Source: Zoogloea sp.
GTDB taxonomy: Bacteria > Pseudomonadota > Gammaproteobacteria > Burkholderiales > Rhodocyclaceae
DNA: 50,690 bases
Direction: 5' to 3'
NCBI GenBank assembly: GCA_009026175.1
Contig: WBTZ01000015.1
Coordinates: 1 to 50,690 of the forward strand
Below are positions 1 through 9,812 of this stretch, one piece after another. The number at the start of each line of letters is the position of its first letter. Positions within the stretch are counted from its first letter, which is position 1. A program made the translations under genes and the position numbers. The notes under the pieces are model-generated. The model was not told where the DNA came from. It was given only the letters and a program-made list of their open reading frames with translations, and did not search any database.

Positions 1-1
1 G

Positions 2-2233
2 GCGCCGCCGCCGCTGCGCGACGAGCTCGACCTGGATCTGCTGCCGATCTTCCTCGACGAAGGCAGCGAACTCCTCGACAACCTCTCCACGGCCCTCCGC
101 GCCTGGCGCGAAGATCCGGACGAAGCCGCCCATGCCAGCGGCGTGGCGCGCCTGCTGCACACCCTGAAGGGCAGTGCCCGGATGGTCGGGGCCATGAACC
201 TGGGCCACCACCTCCACGAGCTGGAAACCCGGCTCGAACGGGCACGCAGCCAGAACACCCCGACCGAAACCATCATCGAGGACCTGGAAGCTTCCCTCGA
301 CCAGGCCCGCCAGACCCTCGACAGCCTGCAGCAGCCCTCCACCGCGGCCTCCGCCGACACACCGGCCTCCGCCGCCACCGAGGACACCGCAGCAGCACAG
401 GGCGGCGACACCGTCACCCAGGCTGCGCGCACCCAGCTGCGGGTGGAGGCCAGCCGCATCGACCAGTTCGTGAACGAAGCCGGAGAGATCAGCATCGCCC
501 GCACCCGCATCGAGGGCGAGATGCGCACCCTGCGGCGCTCCCTGCTCGACCTGACCGAAAACGTGATCCGCCTGCGCAACCAGCTGCGGGAAGTGGAGAT
601 CCAGGCCGATACCCAGATGCAGTCGCGCCTGTCCCAGGTCGAAACCCAGCACACCGAGTTCGACCCCCTGGAGATGGACCGCTACACGCGCCTCCAGGAG
701 CTCACCCGCATGATGGCGGAGAGCGTCGGCGACGTGACCACGGTGCAGCAGAACCTGCTCAAGAACCTGGACGGCGCCGAAGCCGCGCTGCACGCCCAGT
801 CCCGCATGGCGCGGGAGCTCCAGCAGTCGCTGATGCACGTGCGCATGGTGCCCTTCGACAGCCTGGCCGAGCGGCTCTACCGCCTGGTCCGGCAGACCGC
901 CAAGGAAGTCGGCCGGCGCGCCAACCTCGACATCGTCGGCGGCCAGATCGAAATCGACCGCAGCGTGCTCGAGGCCATGACCGGCCCGCTCGGCCACCTG
1001 GTGCGCAACGCCGTGGCCCATGGCATCGAAACACCGGAGCGACGCCGCGAGGCGGGCAAGCCGGAGATCGGCCAGATCACCCTCAAGGTATCCCACGAAG
1101 GCAACGAAGTCGTCATCGAATTCCGCGATGACGGCGCCGGCCTGGACTTCGACCGGATCCGCGCGCATGCCATCGAAAGCGGGCTGATCAGCCGTGACGA
1201 AGACGTGGACGACAAGCGCCTCACCAACCTCATCTTCGTCCCCGGCTTCACCACCGCCACCCTGTCCAGCCTGGCTGGCCGGGGGGTCGGCATGGACGTG
1301 GTGAAGAGCGAGACGGCCGCCGTCGGCGGACGCATCAGCGTCGAAACCGAGAGTGGCCAGGGCACCTGCTTCCGCATCCACCTGCCGCTCACCCTGGCGG
1401 TCACCCAGGCGCTGCTGGTCAAGGCCAGCGGCCGGACCTTCGCCATCCCGTCGTCGATGGTCGCCCAGGTGCTGGAGCTCAAGGCACCCGCCCTCGAGAA
1501 GATCCGCCAGGAACGCGGCACCGAATGGCTCGGCGAGCATTACGGCTACCGCTACCTGCCGCGCCTCCTCGGTGACTACACCTCGCAGCCCCAGGTGGAA
1601 CGCTTCAACTGGGTGCTGCTGCTGCGTGCCGGCAGCGAGACCCTGGCCCTGCACGTGGACACCCTGCGCGGCAACCAGGAAGTGGTGGTCAAGAATGCGG
1701 GCCCGCAATACGCCCGGATGATCGGCTACTCGGGTGCCACCGTGCTGGGCGATGGCGAGATCGTGCTCATCCTCAACCCGGTCGCGCTGGCCGCCCGCAG
1801 CCCGGTGGCCGAGGGCGACGACACGCCGCTGCGCCTGGCCGCACCCGCCGTGCCGACCCAGCCCCTGGTGATGGTGGTGGATGACTCCCTCACCGTCCGC
1901 AAGATCACCGGCCGCCTGCTCGAACGGGAAGGCTACCGGGTCATCACCGCCAAGGACGGCGTCGATGCCCTCGAGCAGCTCCAGACCGCCCGCCCCGACG
2001 TCATCATCGCCGACATCGAGATGCCGCGCATGGACGGCTTCGACCTGACGCGCAACATCAGGGCCGATGCTGCGCTGAAGCGGGTGCCCATCATCATGAT
2101 CACATCCCGCACCGCCGAGAAGCACAAGCGTTATGCGGAAGAGATCGGCGTCAATCACTACCTGGGCAAGCCCTACGACGAGGAAGTGCTGCTGGGCCTG
2201 ATCCAGGGCTACGTCACCCACAGCGACACCTGA
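2..2233 (+). CDS. CheA-type hybrid histidine kinase with C-terminal receiver, 5' truncated by window edge (PilL/ChpA-like)
   Basis: The reading frame is open from the first bases of the window, so the true start lies upstream; a GTG at 143 is internal. The visible part opens with an Hpt domain whose phosphorylatable histidine sits in the motif HTLKGSARMVGA. It continues with a CheA dimerisation/HATPase module (N-box HLVRNAVAHGIE, G1 DDGAGLD, G2 GRGVGMDVVKS), a CheW-like domain, and a C-terminal receiver (VVDDSLTVRKI, phospho-acceptor Asp in IIADIEMPRMDG, Lys in LGKPYDEE). A CheA fused to a receiver after the CheW domain is the architecture of the type IV pilus/twitching kinases ChpA and PilL, so that is the best guess. 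A wsp- or che-type hybrid kinase remains possible because the upstream neighbours are not visible. The call of CheA family is secure and the pilus assignment is inference. Confidence 0.9.
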   Translation, partial: APPPLRDELDLDLLPIFLDEGSELLDNLSTALRAWREDPDEAAHASGVARLLHTLKGSARMVGAMNLGHHLHELETRLERARSQNTPTETIIEDLEASLDQARQTLDSLQQPSTAASADTPASAATEDTAAAQGGDTVTQAARTQLRVEASRIDQFVNEAGEISIARTRIEGEMRTLRRSLLDLTENVIRLRNQLREVEIQADTQMQSRLSQVETQHTEFDPLEMDRYTRLQELTRMMAESVGDVTTVQQNLLKNLDGAEAALHAQSRMARELQQSLMHVRMVPFDSLAERLYRLVRQTAKEVGRRANLDIVGGQIEIDRSVLEAMTGPLGHLVRNAVAHGIETPERRREAGKPEIGQITLKVSHEGNEVVIEFRDDGAGLDFDRIRAHAIESGLISRDEDVDDKRLTNLIFVPGFTTATLSSLAGRGVGMDVVKSETAAVGGRISVETESGQGTCFRIHLPLTLAVTQALLVKASGRTFAIPSSMVAQVLELKAPALEKIRQERGTEWLGEHYGYRYLPRLLGDYTSQPQVERFNWVLLLRAGSETLALHVDTLRGNQEVVVKNAGPQYARMIGYSGATVLGDGEIVLILNPVALAARSPVAEGDDTPLRLAAPAVPTQPLVMVVDDSLTVRKITGRLLEREGYRVITAKDGVDALEQLQTARPDVIIADIEMPRMDGFDLTRNIRADAALKRVPIIMITSRTAEKHKRYAEEIGVNHYLGKPYDEEVLLGLIQGYVTHSDT

Positions 2234-2234
2234 C

Positions 2235-2261
2235 CCGGACGAAAGCCGCGCTTTCGTCCGG
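2235..2261 (+). terminator. 11-bp perfect hairpin after the hybrid kinase
   Basis: CCGGACGAAAG (2235-2245) pairs perfectly with CTTTCGTCCGG (2251-2261) around a 5-base loop, right after the kinase stop codon. No T-run follows, so it is either a weak terminator or an mRNA 3' stabilising hairpin. Confidence 0.45.
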
Positions 2262-2280
2262 CCCCCGGGCCGGGCTTGGC

Positions 2281-2286
2281 TATAAT
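2281..2286 (+). promoter_or_regulatory. -10 element of the RNase II-family gene
   Basis: A perfect TATAAT lies in the context GGCTATAATCGCG. This predicts transcription from about 2293, only about 20 bases before the ATG at 2313. No good -35 hexamer is visible 16-18 bases upstream. Confidence 0.6.
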
Positions 2287-2312
2287 CGCGTGTTTTCCAG
2301 CCTGGCCTCCCC

Positions 2313-4271
2313 ATGAATCTGCTCTTCGAAGAGGACGGTGCCTTCAAGACCGGCACCATCCTGACCGACAACGACGCCTCCCTGCAGGTGGAAACACCCC
2401 ATGGCAAGCGCCTCAAGCTGAAGAGCAAGGACGTGCTGATGCGCTTCGCCCAGCCGTCCGCGGGCGAACTGCTCGAGCGCGCCGAAGCCGAGGCGGAAGG
2501 CCTCGACACCGAGTTCCTGTGGGAAGTCTGCGGCGACGAGGAATTCGGCTTCGCCGAATTTGCCCAGGAGTACTTCGGCCACACGCCCAGCGCGGTGGAA
2601 TCCACCGCCGTCCTGCTGCGCCTGCATGCAGCCCCCATCTATTTCCATCGCAAGGGCCGCGGCCGCTTCCGCAAGGCCCCGGCCGAGATCCTCCAGGCCG
2701 CCCTCGCCGGCCTGGAGAAGAAACGCCAGCAGGCCGCAGCGATCGAGCGCATGCGCGATGAACTCCTCGCCGGCCGGCTGCCCGAGGAACTCAAGCCGCT
2801 GGTCCGCCAGTTGCTGTACAAGCCCGACCGGAACCGCCTCGAGACCAAGGCCCTGGAGGCCGCCTGCGCCGAGAACGGCAAGTCGCCCGCCCGCCTGCTG
2901 CTGGACTGCGGCGCCCTCGCCTCCTCCCACGAGCTGCACTTCGACCGCTTCCTGTTCGAGTACTTCCCGGCCGGCACCGCCTTCCCGCCGGTGGACGAGC
3001 CCGTGGAGCCGGCCGACCTGCCTCTCGCCCCGGTGCGCGCCTTCTCCATCGACGACGCGGCCACCACCGAGATCGACGACGCCTTCTCGGTCACCCCCAC
3101 CGACCAGGGCTGGTGTATCGGCATCCACATCGCTGCGCCGGGCCTCGGCTTCGGTCGCGGCTCCGGGCTTGACGGCATCGCCCGCGAGCGCCTGTCCACC
3201 GTGTACATGCCCGGCAACAAGATCACCATGCTGCCGGACCACATCGTCGGCCGCTTCACCCTCGGCGAAGGCCGCGACTGCCCGGCCCTGAGCCTCTACC
3301 TGGACGTCAGCCGCGACCTGATCGTCACCGGCAACCGCTCCTGCATCGAGCGCGTGCCGGTGGTGGCCAACCTGCGCCACCACGACATCGAGCCCGTCTT
3401 CAACGAGACCACCCTCGCCGAGGGCGGACCGGACTTCCCCTGGAAGACCGAGCTGACCCTGCTGTGGGAGCTCGCCACGGTGCTGGAGGCCGGCCGTGGC
3501 AAGCCCGCCGCCAACCAGAACCTGGTGGACTACAACTTCAACGTGGACTGGGACGCCGTCACCGAGGACGGCCCGGGCCGCATCGAGATCGGCCGCCGGC
3601 CGCGTGGCTCGCCCCTCGACAAGCTGGTCGCCGAACTGATGATCGCGGCCAACAGCACCTGGGGCAAAGCCCTGGCCGACGCCGGCATCCCGGCCCTGTA
3701 CCGGGCCCAGACCGGTGGCAAGGTGCGCATGACCACCGCCGCAGCGCCCCATGAAGGCCTGGGTGTCGACTGCTACGCCTGGTCCAGCTCGCCGCTGCGC
3801 CGCTACGTGGACCTGGTCAACCAGTGGCAGCTCATCGCCTGGCTGCAGGGCAGCGCGCCGACCTTCCCGCCCAAGTCCGCCGAGCTGATCGCCGCCATGC
3901 GCGACTTCGAGCTCACCTATGCCGCCTACGCCGAGTTCCAGCGCGGCATGGAGCGCTACTGGTGCCTGCGCTGGCTGCGCCAGGCCGGCCACCCGTCGAT
4001 GAGCGCCCGCGTGCTGCGCGAGAGCCTGGTCCGGCTCGAGAACATCCCGCTGATCTTCAAGGTCCCATCGATGCCCACCCTGCCTCCGGGCACCCGGGTA
4101 CAACTGGCCATCGACAGCACCGACCTGATCGACGTGGAAGTGCGTGCCACCTACCAGGAGACCCTCGCCGCGACAGGCAACGAGCAGCCCGTCGACGAGG
4201 AGGAGATCCCCGATCTGGCCACCCCGGAAGCCCCCCCCGCTGCGGAGACGCCCGCACCGGAAGCCTCCTGA
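2313..4271 (+). CDS. RNB (RNase II family) domain ribonuclease
   Basis: This 652-residue protein carries an RNB catalytic domain in its second half. The metal-binding aspartates are in SIDDAATTEIDDAFSV (about residue 248 on), and the C-terminal RNB signature YAWSSSPLRRYVDLVNQ follows. RNB enzymes degrade single-stranded RNA 3' to 5'. The N-terminal 230 residues look unlike the cold-shock domains of E. coli RNase II or RNase R, and no S1 domain is evident at the C-terminus. It therefore belongs to the shorter betaproteobacterial RNB group rather than to rnb or rnr proper. The tail (last 30 residues) is acidic and Pro/Ala-rich, probably disordered. It has its own short-leader promoter and is followed 10 bases later by the TonB-like gene, so they are probably co-transcribed. 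Confidence 0.85.
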   Translation: MNLLFEEDGAFKTGTILTDNDASLQVETPHGKRLKLKSKDVLMRFAQPSAGELLERAEAEAEGLDTEFLWEVCGDEEFGFAEFAQEYFGHTPSAVESTAVLLRLHAAPIYFHRKGRGRFRKAPAEILQAALAGLEKKRQQAAAIERMRDELLAGRLPEELKPLVRQLLYKPDRNRLETKALEAACAENGKSPARLLLDCGALASSHELHFDRFLFEYFPAGTAFPPVDEPVEPADLPLAPVRAFSIDDAATTEIDDAFSVTPTDQGWCIGIHIAAPGLGFGRGSGLDGIARERLSTVYMPGNKITMLPDHIVGRFTLGEGRDCPALSLYLDVSRDLIVTGNRSCIERVPVVANLRHHDIEPVFNETTLAEGGPDFPWKTELTLLWELATVLEAGRGKPAANQNLVDYNFNVDWDAVTEDGPGRIEIGRRPRGSPLDKLVAELMIAANSTWGKALADAGIPALYRAQTGGKVRMTTAAAPHEGLGVDCYAWSSSPLRRYVDLVNQWQLIAWLQGSAPTFPPKSAELIAAMRDFELTYAAYAEFQRGMERYWCLRWLRQAGHPSMSARVLRESLVRLENIPLIFKVPSMPTLPPGTRVQLAIDSTDLIDVEVRATYQETLAATGNEQPVDEEEIPDLATPEAPPAAETPAPEAS

Positions 4272-4280
4272 GCTCCGCCC

Positions 4281-5237
4281 ATGGTGTCGGCCTTCCCGCG
4301 CCTGTTCCGCTCCCCTGCCCGGCCCGGCGCCCCCAGGCCGGCCGGGAAGGCACTCCGCGAGTGGCCGGTGTTCATGGGCAAGACCGCCCGTTACGCCCTG
4401 GAGTGGGGGGTCGGCCTGTCACTGACCCTGCACGCCCTGCTGCTCTCCATCCACTTCGTGATGCCGGACGCCAGCCATTTCAAGCTGCGGGACCGGGGAC
4501 TCGACGTAGTGCTGGTCAACTCCCGCCATGCCCAGCGGCCCGACAAGGCCGACCTGCTGGCCCAGAGCAATCTCGACGGCGGCGGCACCGGCGATAAAGG
4601 CGACAAGCTGGCGACCCCGCTGCCGCCCCAGGACAGCAGCCAGGCCGGCACCGGTCTGGTGGAGGCGCAGCGCCGCGCGGAGCAGGCCGAAGCCCCCCAG
4701 ATGCAGGCCATGACCACGGCCCGCAGCAAGGCCTCCATCAGCTCCGATGAGCGCCAGGCCACGCCCGTCGACACACCCCGCCAGGCCTCCGGCTACGACC
4801 TGCTCGACAGCTCGGCCGCGGTGGCCCGCATCGAGGCCCAGATCGACAAGGACCTGGTGGACTACGCCGCCCGTCCCCGCAAGAAGTTCATCGGCGCGCG
4901 CACCGAGGAATACCGCTTCGCCCAGTACGTGGAGGACTGGCGCCAGAAGATCGAGCGGGTCGGCAACCTCAACTATCCGCCGGCTGCCCGCGGCAAGCTG
5001 TATGGCAGCCTGCTGCTGTCGATCAGCATCCGCGCCGACGGCAACGTGAAGCACGTGGAGATCCAGCGCTCCTCGGGCAACAAGATCCTCGATGACGCGG
5101 CGGTGCGCATCGTCCAGCTGTCATCCCCCTTCCCCTCCTTCCCCGACGCCATCCGCAAGGACACGGACGAGATCGTGATCACCCGCACCTGGAAATTCAC
5201 CAATGCGGATGTGGTGCGGACGGAAAACACCGAATAA
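4281..5237 (+). CDS. TonB-family protein with C-terminal TonB domain
   Basis: The protein has 318 residues with one N-terminal membrane segment (GVGLSLTLHALLLSIHFVM), a long Ala/Gln/Asp-rich periplasmic linker, and a C-terminal TonB-type domain. That domain is seen as YPPAARGKLYGSLLLSISI, then VEIQRSSGNKILDDAAVRIV and FPSFPDAIRKDTDEIVITRTW. TonB proteins pass proton-motive-force energy from ExbB/ExbD to outer-membrane receptors, but no exbBD or receptor gene is nearby, so the partner is unknown. The linker lacks the Pro-Glu/Pro-Lys repeats of classic TonB. A second ATG at 4374 would leave a more typical short cytoplasmic N-terminus; neither start has a strong ribosome-binding site. It lies in a tight run with the RNB gene, aroE and mtgA. 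Confidence 0.8.
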   Translation: MVSAFPRLFRSPARPGAPRPAGKALREWPVFMGKTARYALEWGVGLSLTLHALLLSIHFVMPDASHFKLRDRGLDVVLVNSRHAQRPDKADLLAQSNLDGGGTGDKGDKLATPLPPQDSSQAGTGLVEAQRRAEQAEAPQMQAMTTARSKASISSDERQATPVDTPRQASGYDLLDSSAAVARIEAQIDKDLVDYAARPRKKFIGARTEEYRFAQYVEDWRQKIERVGNLNYPPAARGKLYGSLLLSISIRADGNVKHVEIQRSSGNKILDDAAVRIVQLSSPFPSFPDAIRKDTDEIVITRTWKFTNADVVRTENTE

Positions 5238-5252
5238 GCCAGGGAGCCCCCG

Positions 5253-6074
5253 ATGGACCGCTACGCCGTGATCGGCAACCCGATCGCCCACAGCAAGTCG
5301 CCCCGCATCCACAGCCTGTTCGCGGCACAGACCGGCCAGGCACTGAGCTACGAGGCCCTCCTCGCCCCCCTCGACGGCTTCGTTGCCACCATCGCGGCCT
5401 TTCGCGCAGCGGGCGGACGCGGCCTCAACGTGACCGTCCCCTTCAAGCTCGAGGCCTTCGACTTCGCCGACCGGCACACCCCCCGCGCCCTGGCCGCCGG
5501 GGCCGTCAACACCCTGGCCTTCGGGCCCGACGGGGTGCTCGGCGACAACACCGACGGGGCTGGCATCCTGCGCGACATCACGGTCAACCTCGGCTGCCCG
5601 GTGGCGGGCAGGCGGACCCTCCTGCTGGGCGCCGGCGGAGCCGCGCGGGGCACCATCCTGCCCCTGCTGGAGGCCGGCCCGGCGAGCCTGACCATCGCCA
5701 ACCGGACGGCCTCCCGGGCCACCGAGCTGGCCGACGAATTTGCCACCGCCGGCGTCCTTCGCCCTGGCGGCTGCGGCTTCGCCGAGCTGGCCGGCGAGCA
5801 GTTCGACGTGGTCATCAACGCCACCAGCGCCAGCCTCTCCGACGCCGCCCCCGACCTGCCCGCCGGGCTCTACGCCCCCGGCAGCCTGGCCTACGACATG
5901 ATGTACGGCAAGGGCGACACGCCCTTCCTGGTACAGGCCCGCCAGCAGGGCGCCGGACGGCTCGCCGACGGCCTGGGGATGCTCGTCGAGCAGGCCGCCG
6001 AGAGCTTCTTCCTGTGGCGCGGGGTGCGCCCGGATACCGCGGCGGTGCTGGCCGAACTGCGCGCCGCGCTGTGA
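5253..6074 (+). CDS. aroE: shikimate dehydrogenase (NADP+)
   Basis: This 273-residue protein matches AroE over its full length. It opens [17 protein letters not shown] (shikimate-binding Ser pair), has the catalytic Lys65 in [12 protein letters not shown], the GDNTDGAG motif with the second catalytic Asp, and the nucleotide-binding loop [10 protein letters not shown]. The C-terminus has the usual [18 protein letters not shown]. It reduces 3-dehydroshikimate to shikimate in the aromatic amino acid pathway. It starts 15 bases after the TonB-like gene with AGGGAG upstream of the ATG and ends 13 bases before mtgA, so all three probably share an mRNA. Confidence 0.96.
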   Translation: MDRYAVIGNPIAHSKSPRIHSLFAAQTGQALSYEALLAPLDGFVATIAAFRAAGGRGLNVTVPFKLEAFDFADRHTPRALAAGAVNTLAFGPDGVLGDNTDGAGILRDITVNLGCPVAGRRTLLLGAGGAARGTILPLLEAGPASLTIANRTASRATELADEFATAGVLRPGGCGFAELAGEQFDVVINATSASLSDAAPDLPAGLYAPGSLAYDMMYGKGDTPFLVQARQQGAGRLADGLGMLVEQAAESFFLWRGVRPDTAAVLAELRAAL

Positions 6075-6087
6075 GCCCCGCCCGCCG

Positions 6088-6780
6088 ATGAAGACCCTCT
6101 GGCGCTGGATCCGCCGGGGCCTGCTGGCCCTGGTGCTGCTCTTCATCGCCTGGCACCTGTGGCTGCTCGGCCATGTGCTGTGGTGGAAGTGGGTGCCGCC
6201 GTCCGGGACCAGCTTCATGAGCCTGCGCCTGTCCGAGCTGAACCAGGCCAGGCCCGACGCCGAGCTGCACTACCGCTGGGTGCCCTACGAGCAGATCTCG
6301 GTGCATCTCAAGCGCGCGGTGATCGCCGCCGAGGACGACAAGTTCGTCGACCACGAAGGCTTCGACTGGGACGGCATCCAGAAGGCCATCGAGAAGAACC
6401 AGAAGAAGGGCAAGGCAGTGGCCGGTGGCTCGACGATCAGCCAGCAGCTCGCCAAGAACCTCTTCCTGTCCCCCTCCCGCAGCTATTTCCGCAAGGCCGA
6501 GGAAGCCATCATCACCGTGATGATCGAAGCCTTGTGGGACAAGCGGCGCATTCTCGAGGTGTATCTGAACGTGGTCGAATGGGGCAACGGCATCTTCGGC
6601 TGCGAAGCCGCCGCCCAGCGCTACTACCGGGTGCCGGCCTCGCGCCTGGCCCCCTCGCAGGCCGCCCGGATGGCCGTGATGCTGCCCAATCCACGCAAGT
6701 ACGAGACCCAGTTCGGCCCGCGCCTGGCGGCCCATGCAACGCGCATCCAGGGGCGCATGCAGTACTCCGAAGTTCCGTAG
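6088..6780 (+). CDS. mtgA: monofunctional biosynthetic peptidoglycan transglycosylase
   Basis: The protein has 230 residues with one N-terminal membrane anchor (about residues 10-33) and a glycosyltransferase family 51 domain. The catalytic Glu82 is in AEDDKFVDHEGFDW, followed by GGSTISQQLAKNLFL and the ALWDKRRILEVYLNVVEWG motif. No transpeptidase domain follows, which separates it from class A penicillin-binding proteins. It polymerises lipid II into glycan strands in the periplasm. Adjacency to aroE is common in Betaproteobacteria. The last gene of the rnb-tonB-aroE-mtgA run. Confidence 0.95.
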   Translation: MKTLWRWIRRGLLALVLLFIAWHLWLLGHVLWWKWVPPSGTSFMSLRLSELNQARPDAELHYRWVPYEQISVHLKRAVIAAEDDKFVDHEGFDWDGIQKAIEKNQKKGKAVAGGSTISQQLAKNLFLSPSRSYFRKAEEAIITVMIEALWDKRRILEVYLNVVEWGNGIFGCEAAAQRYYRVPASRLAPSQAARMAVMLPNPRKYETQFGPRLAAHATRIQGRMQYSEVP

Positions 6781-6841
6781 CGGCACCCTCCCGCCCGCCA
6801 TTGAGGGACTTCGGCCCCTGCCCTCGCGAGGGCCCTTGGGG

Positions 6842-6847
6842 TAGAAT
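6842..6847 (+). promoter_or_regulatory. -10 element of dusB-fis
   Basis: TAGAAT in the context GGTAGAATGCGC predicts a start near 6854, 24 bases before the dusB ATG. No convincing -35 is visible. Confidence 0.45.
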
Positions 6848-6877
6848 GCGCTGCTTTTCCCCAGCCGCGCCTCCCCG

Positions 6878-7906
6878 ATGCAATTCGCCGGATTCACCTT
6901 GCGAAACAATCTGTTCGTCGCCCCCATGGCGGGTGTCACAGATCGTCCTTTCCGCCAGCTGTGCAAGAAGCTGGGGGCGGGACTCGCCGTCTCCGAGATG
7001 GTCACTTCCAACTCACTGCTCTACGGCAGCGCCAAGACCCAGCGGCGCGCCAACCATGACGGCGAGGTGGACCCGATCTCCGTGCAGATCGCCGGCGCCG
7101 ATCCGGCCATGATGGCCGAGGCCGCCCGTCACAACATCGACCGGGGCGCCCAGATCATCGACATCAACATGGGCTGTCCGGCCAAGAAGGTGTGCAACGT
7201 GATGGCCGGCTCCGCGCTGATGCAGGACGAGCCCCTGGTCGCGCGCATCCTCGAGGCCGTGGTCGGTGCTGCCGGCAACACCCCGGTCACGCTCAAGTTC
7301 CGCACCGGCTGGAACAAGGCCAACAAGAACGCGCCGATGATCGCCCGCATCGCCGAAGAGTCGGGCATCCAGCTCATCGCCATTCATGGCCGCACCCGCG
7401 CCTGCCAGTACACCGGCGACGCCGAGTACGACACCATCGCCGACGTGAAGACCCGGGTGCGCATCCCGGTCATCGCCAACGGCGACATCACCACGCCGCA
7501 GAAGGCGAAGTTCGTGCTCGACTACACCGGCGCCGACGGCGTCATGGTAGGCCGCGCCGCCCAGGGCCGCCCCTGGATCTTCCGCGAGATCGAACACTTC
7601 CTGAAGACGGGCGAAGAGCTGCCTCCTCCCCTGGTCTCCGACATCCTGATCGTCTGCAAGGAGCACCTGGCCGACCTCTATGCCTTCTATGGCGAGGACA
7701 CCGGCGTCAAGGTCGCCCGCAAGCACATCAGCTGGTACACCAAGGGTCTGGTCGGGTCGGCGCAGTTCCGCCGCATCATGAACACCCTGCCGACCGTACA
7801 AGAACAAATTGCCGCCATAGACGAGTTCTTCGGCCGGCTCGCCGACAGAGACAGCCGACTGGTCTACGCAGACCCCGAAGAATTCCCCCAGGAGCTTGCC
7901 GCATGA
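6878..7906 (+). CDS. dusB: tRNA dihydrouridine synthase B
   Basis: This 342-residue FMN enzyme reduces specific uridines in the tRNA D-loop to dihydrouridine. It shows the Dus signatures APMAGVTDRPFR near the N-terminus, DINMGCPAKKV with the catalytic Cys100, HGRTR, and the FMN phosphate-binding segment ANGDI followed by GADGVMVGRAAQG. The stop codon overlaps the fis start (ATGA), so the two are translationally coupled, reproducing the dusB-fis operon known from proteobacteria. Confidence 0.96.
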   Translation: MQFAGFTLRNNLFVAPMAGVTDRPFRQLCKKLGAGLAVSEMVTSNSLLYGSAKTQRRANHDGEVDPISVQIAGADPAMMAEAARHNIDRGAQIIDINMGCPAKKVCNVMAGSALMQDEPLVARILEAVVGAAGNTPVTLKFRTGWNKANKNAPMIARIAEESGIQLIAIHGRTRACQYTGDAEYDTIADVKTRVRIPVIANGDITTPQKAKFVLDYTGADGVMVGRAAQGRPWIFREIEHFLKTGEELPPPLVSDILIVCKEHLADLYAFYGEDTGVKVARKHISWYTKGLVGSAQFRRIMNTLPTVQEQIAAIDEFFGRLADRDSRLVYADPEEFPQELAA

Positions 7907-8142
7907 GCAGTACCAGCAACGAGATCGCCGATTCCGTGTGTCGCGCGCTGGACACCTATTTCCGCGACCTGGACGGTGAAAAGCCCAACGCCCTCTACGA
8001 CATGGTGATCAAGAACGTCGAACGGCCGATGCTCGAGTTCGTCCTCCGCCAGGCCGGTGGCAACCAGACCCTGTGTGCGGAGATGCTCGGCATCAACCGC
8101 AACACCCTGCGCCGCAAGCTCACCGAGCACGAACTGCTCTGA
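7903..8142 (+). CDS. fis: Fis family DNA-binding protein
   Basis: The 79-residue protein has a C-terminal Fis-type helix-turn-helix ([20 protein letters not shown], about residues 56-75) and an acidic N-terminal dimerisation part. Fis bends DNA and acts as nucleoid protein and transcription factor. At 79 residues it is shorter than the enterobacterial protein (98) because the N-terminal beta-hairpin region that contacts Hin/Gin recombinases is reduced, as is usual in Betaproteobacteria. Coupled to dusB by the 4-base overlap. Confidence 0.93.
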   Translation: MSSTSNEIADSVCRALDTYFRDLDGEKPNALYDMVIKNVERPMLEFVLRQAGGNQTLCAEMLGINRNTLRRKLTEHELL

Positions 8143-8180
8143 GACTGCGCCCACCGTTTTTCCGCTTTCCCTCTTTTTGC

Positions 8181-8199
8181 GCCGCGGCCCGTCCGCGGC
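8181..8199 (+). other. GC hairpin between fis and purH
   Basis: GCCGCGG (8181-8187) and CCGCGGC (8193-8199) form a 7-bp stem with loop CCCGT, 17 bases before the purH start. The only T-tract lies on the upstream side, so it is not a standard terminator for fis. It may shape the purH leader. Confidence 0.3.
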
Positions 8200-8215
8200 T
8201 TTCCCGAGAAGCCCC

Positions 8216-9796
8216 ATGAAAGTCACCCAAGCCCTGCTCAGCGTCTCCGACAAGACCGGCGTCATCGAATTCGCCCGTGAACTGTCCGCCCTCGGCATCG
8301 CCCTGCTGTCCACCGGCGGCACCGCCAAGTCCCTGCGCGACGCCGGCCTGCCCGTCACCGACGTGTCGGACTACACCGGTTTCCCCGAGATGCTCGACGG
8401 CCGCGTGAAGACCCTGCACCCCAAGGTGCATGGCGGCATCCTGGCCCGTCGCGACCTGCCCGAGCACCTGGCCAAGCTGGAAGAGCACGGCATTCCGCGC
8501 ATCGACCTCGTGGTGGTGAACCTCTACCCCTTCCAGGCCACCGTGGCCAAGCCCGACTGCAGCCTCGAAGACGCCATCGAGAACATCGACATCGGCGGCC
8601 CCACCATGGTCCGCGCCGCGGCCAAGAACCACGGCAATGAAGCCGGCGGCGTCGGCATCGTGACCGACCCCGAGGACTACGCCGCCATCGTCGCCGAGCT
8701 CAAGGCCAACGCCGGCGCCCTGTCCTACCAGACCCGCTTCGACCTGGCGCGCAAGGCCTTCACCCACACGGCCCGCTACGACTCGGCCATCTCCAACCAC
8801 CTGACCGCCCTGGCGGAAGACGGCAGCAAGAAGGCCTACCCGGAGCGCTTCCAGCTGGCCTTCGACAAGGTGCAGGACCTCCGCTACGGCGAGAACCCCC
8901 ACCAGACCGCTGCCTTCTACAAGGAATCCGACACCCCGGCCGGCGCCATCGCCGCCTACACCCAGGTGCAGGGCAAGGAGCTCTCCTACAACAACATCGC
9001 CGACTCCGACGCGGCCTGGGAGTGCGTGAAGGCCTTCGAGGGTGGCAACGGAACCGCCGCCTGCGTCATCGTCAAGCACGCCAACCCCTGCGGTGTGGCG
9101 GTTGCGGCCAGCCCCCTGGAAGCCTACAAGAAGGCCTTCTCCACGGACCCCACGTCGGCCTTCGGCGGCATCATCGCCTTCAACACCACGGTGGACAAGG
9201 CCGCGGCCGAAGCCGTCAGCGCCCAGTTCCTGGAAGTGCTGATCGCCCCCTCCTACACCGAGGAAGCCCTCGAGCTGCTCAAGGCCAAGCAGAACGTCCG
9301 CGTGCTGATCGTCCCGCTGGGCACCGTCAAGCAGCCCGACTACAAGCGTGTGGGCGGCGGCCTGCTGGTGCAGAGCGCCGACTTCGCCCCGATCACCGCC
9401 GCCGACCTGAAGGTCGTCACCAAGCGCGCCCCCACCGAGCAGGAGCTCGGCGACCTGCTGTTCGCCTGGCGCGTGGCCAAGTACGTGAAGTCCAACGCCA
9501 TCGTCTACTGCAAGGATGGCATGACCATCGGCGTCGGCGCCGGCCAGATGAGCCGCGTGGACTCCGCCCGCATCGCCAAGATCAAGGCCGAGAACGCCGG
9601 CCTGGTGATCCCCGGCTGCGTGGTCGCCTCCGATGCCTTCTTCCCGTTCCGTGACGGCCTCGACGTGCTGGCCCAGGCCGGCGCCACCGCGGTGATCCAG
9701 CCGGGCGGCTCCATGCGCGACGCCGAGGTGATCGCCGCTGCCGACGAGCAGGGGATCGCCATGGTTCTCACCGGCTTCCGCCACTTCCGCCACTAA
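8216..9796 (+). CDS. purH: bifunctional AICAR formyltransferase / IMP cyclohydrolase
   Basis: The 526-residue protein carries out the last two steps of IMP synthesis. The N-terminal MGS-like IMP cyclohydrolase domain (about 1-150) shows [26 protein letters not shown] and [15 protein letters not shown]. The AICAR transformylase domain has [13 protein letters not shown], the KHANPCGVA active-site Lys-His, and [12 protein letters not shown]. The frame is open further upstream, but the ATG at 8216 gives the family N-terminus ([13 protein letters not shown]) exactly, so the upstream extension is not coding. purD follows after 16 bases. Confidence 0.97.
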   Translation: MKVTQALLSVSDKTGVIEFARELSALGIALLSTGGTAKSLRDAGLPVTDVSDYTGFPEMLDGRVKTLHPKVHGGILARRDLPEHLAKLEEHGIPRIDLVVVNLYPFQATVAKPDCSLEDAIENIDIGGPTMVRAAAKNHGNEAGGVGIVTDPEDYAAIVAELKANAGALSYQTRFDLARKAFTHTARYDSAISNHLTALAEDGSKKAYPERFQLAFDKVQDLRYGENPHQTAAFYKESDTPAGAIAAYTQVQGKELSYNNIADSDAAWECVKAFEGGNGTAACVIVKHANPCGVAVAASPLEAYKKAFSTDPTSAFGGIIAFNTTVDKAAAEAVSAQFLEVLIAPSYTEEALELLKAKQNVRVLIVPLGTVKQPDYKRVGGGLLVQSADFAPITAADLKVVTKRAPTEQELGDLLFAWRVAKYVKSNAIVYCKDGMTIGVGAGQMSRVDSARIAKIKAENAGLVIPGCVVASDAFFPFRDGLDVLAQAGATAVIQPGGSMRDAEVIAAADEQGIAMVLTGFRHFRH

Positions 9797-9812
9797 GAGC
9801 AGGTTCCGCAGC

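Noticed and set aside
8057-8215. Upstream extension of purH overlapping fis
   Set aside because: The extra residues read through fis in another frame; ATG 8216 gives the family N-terminus.
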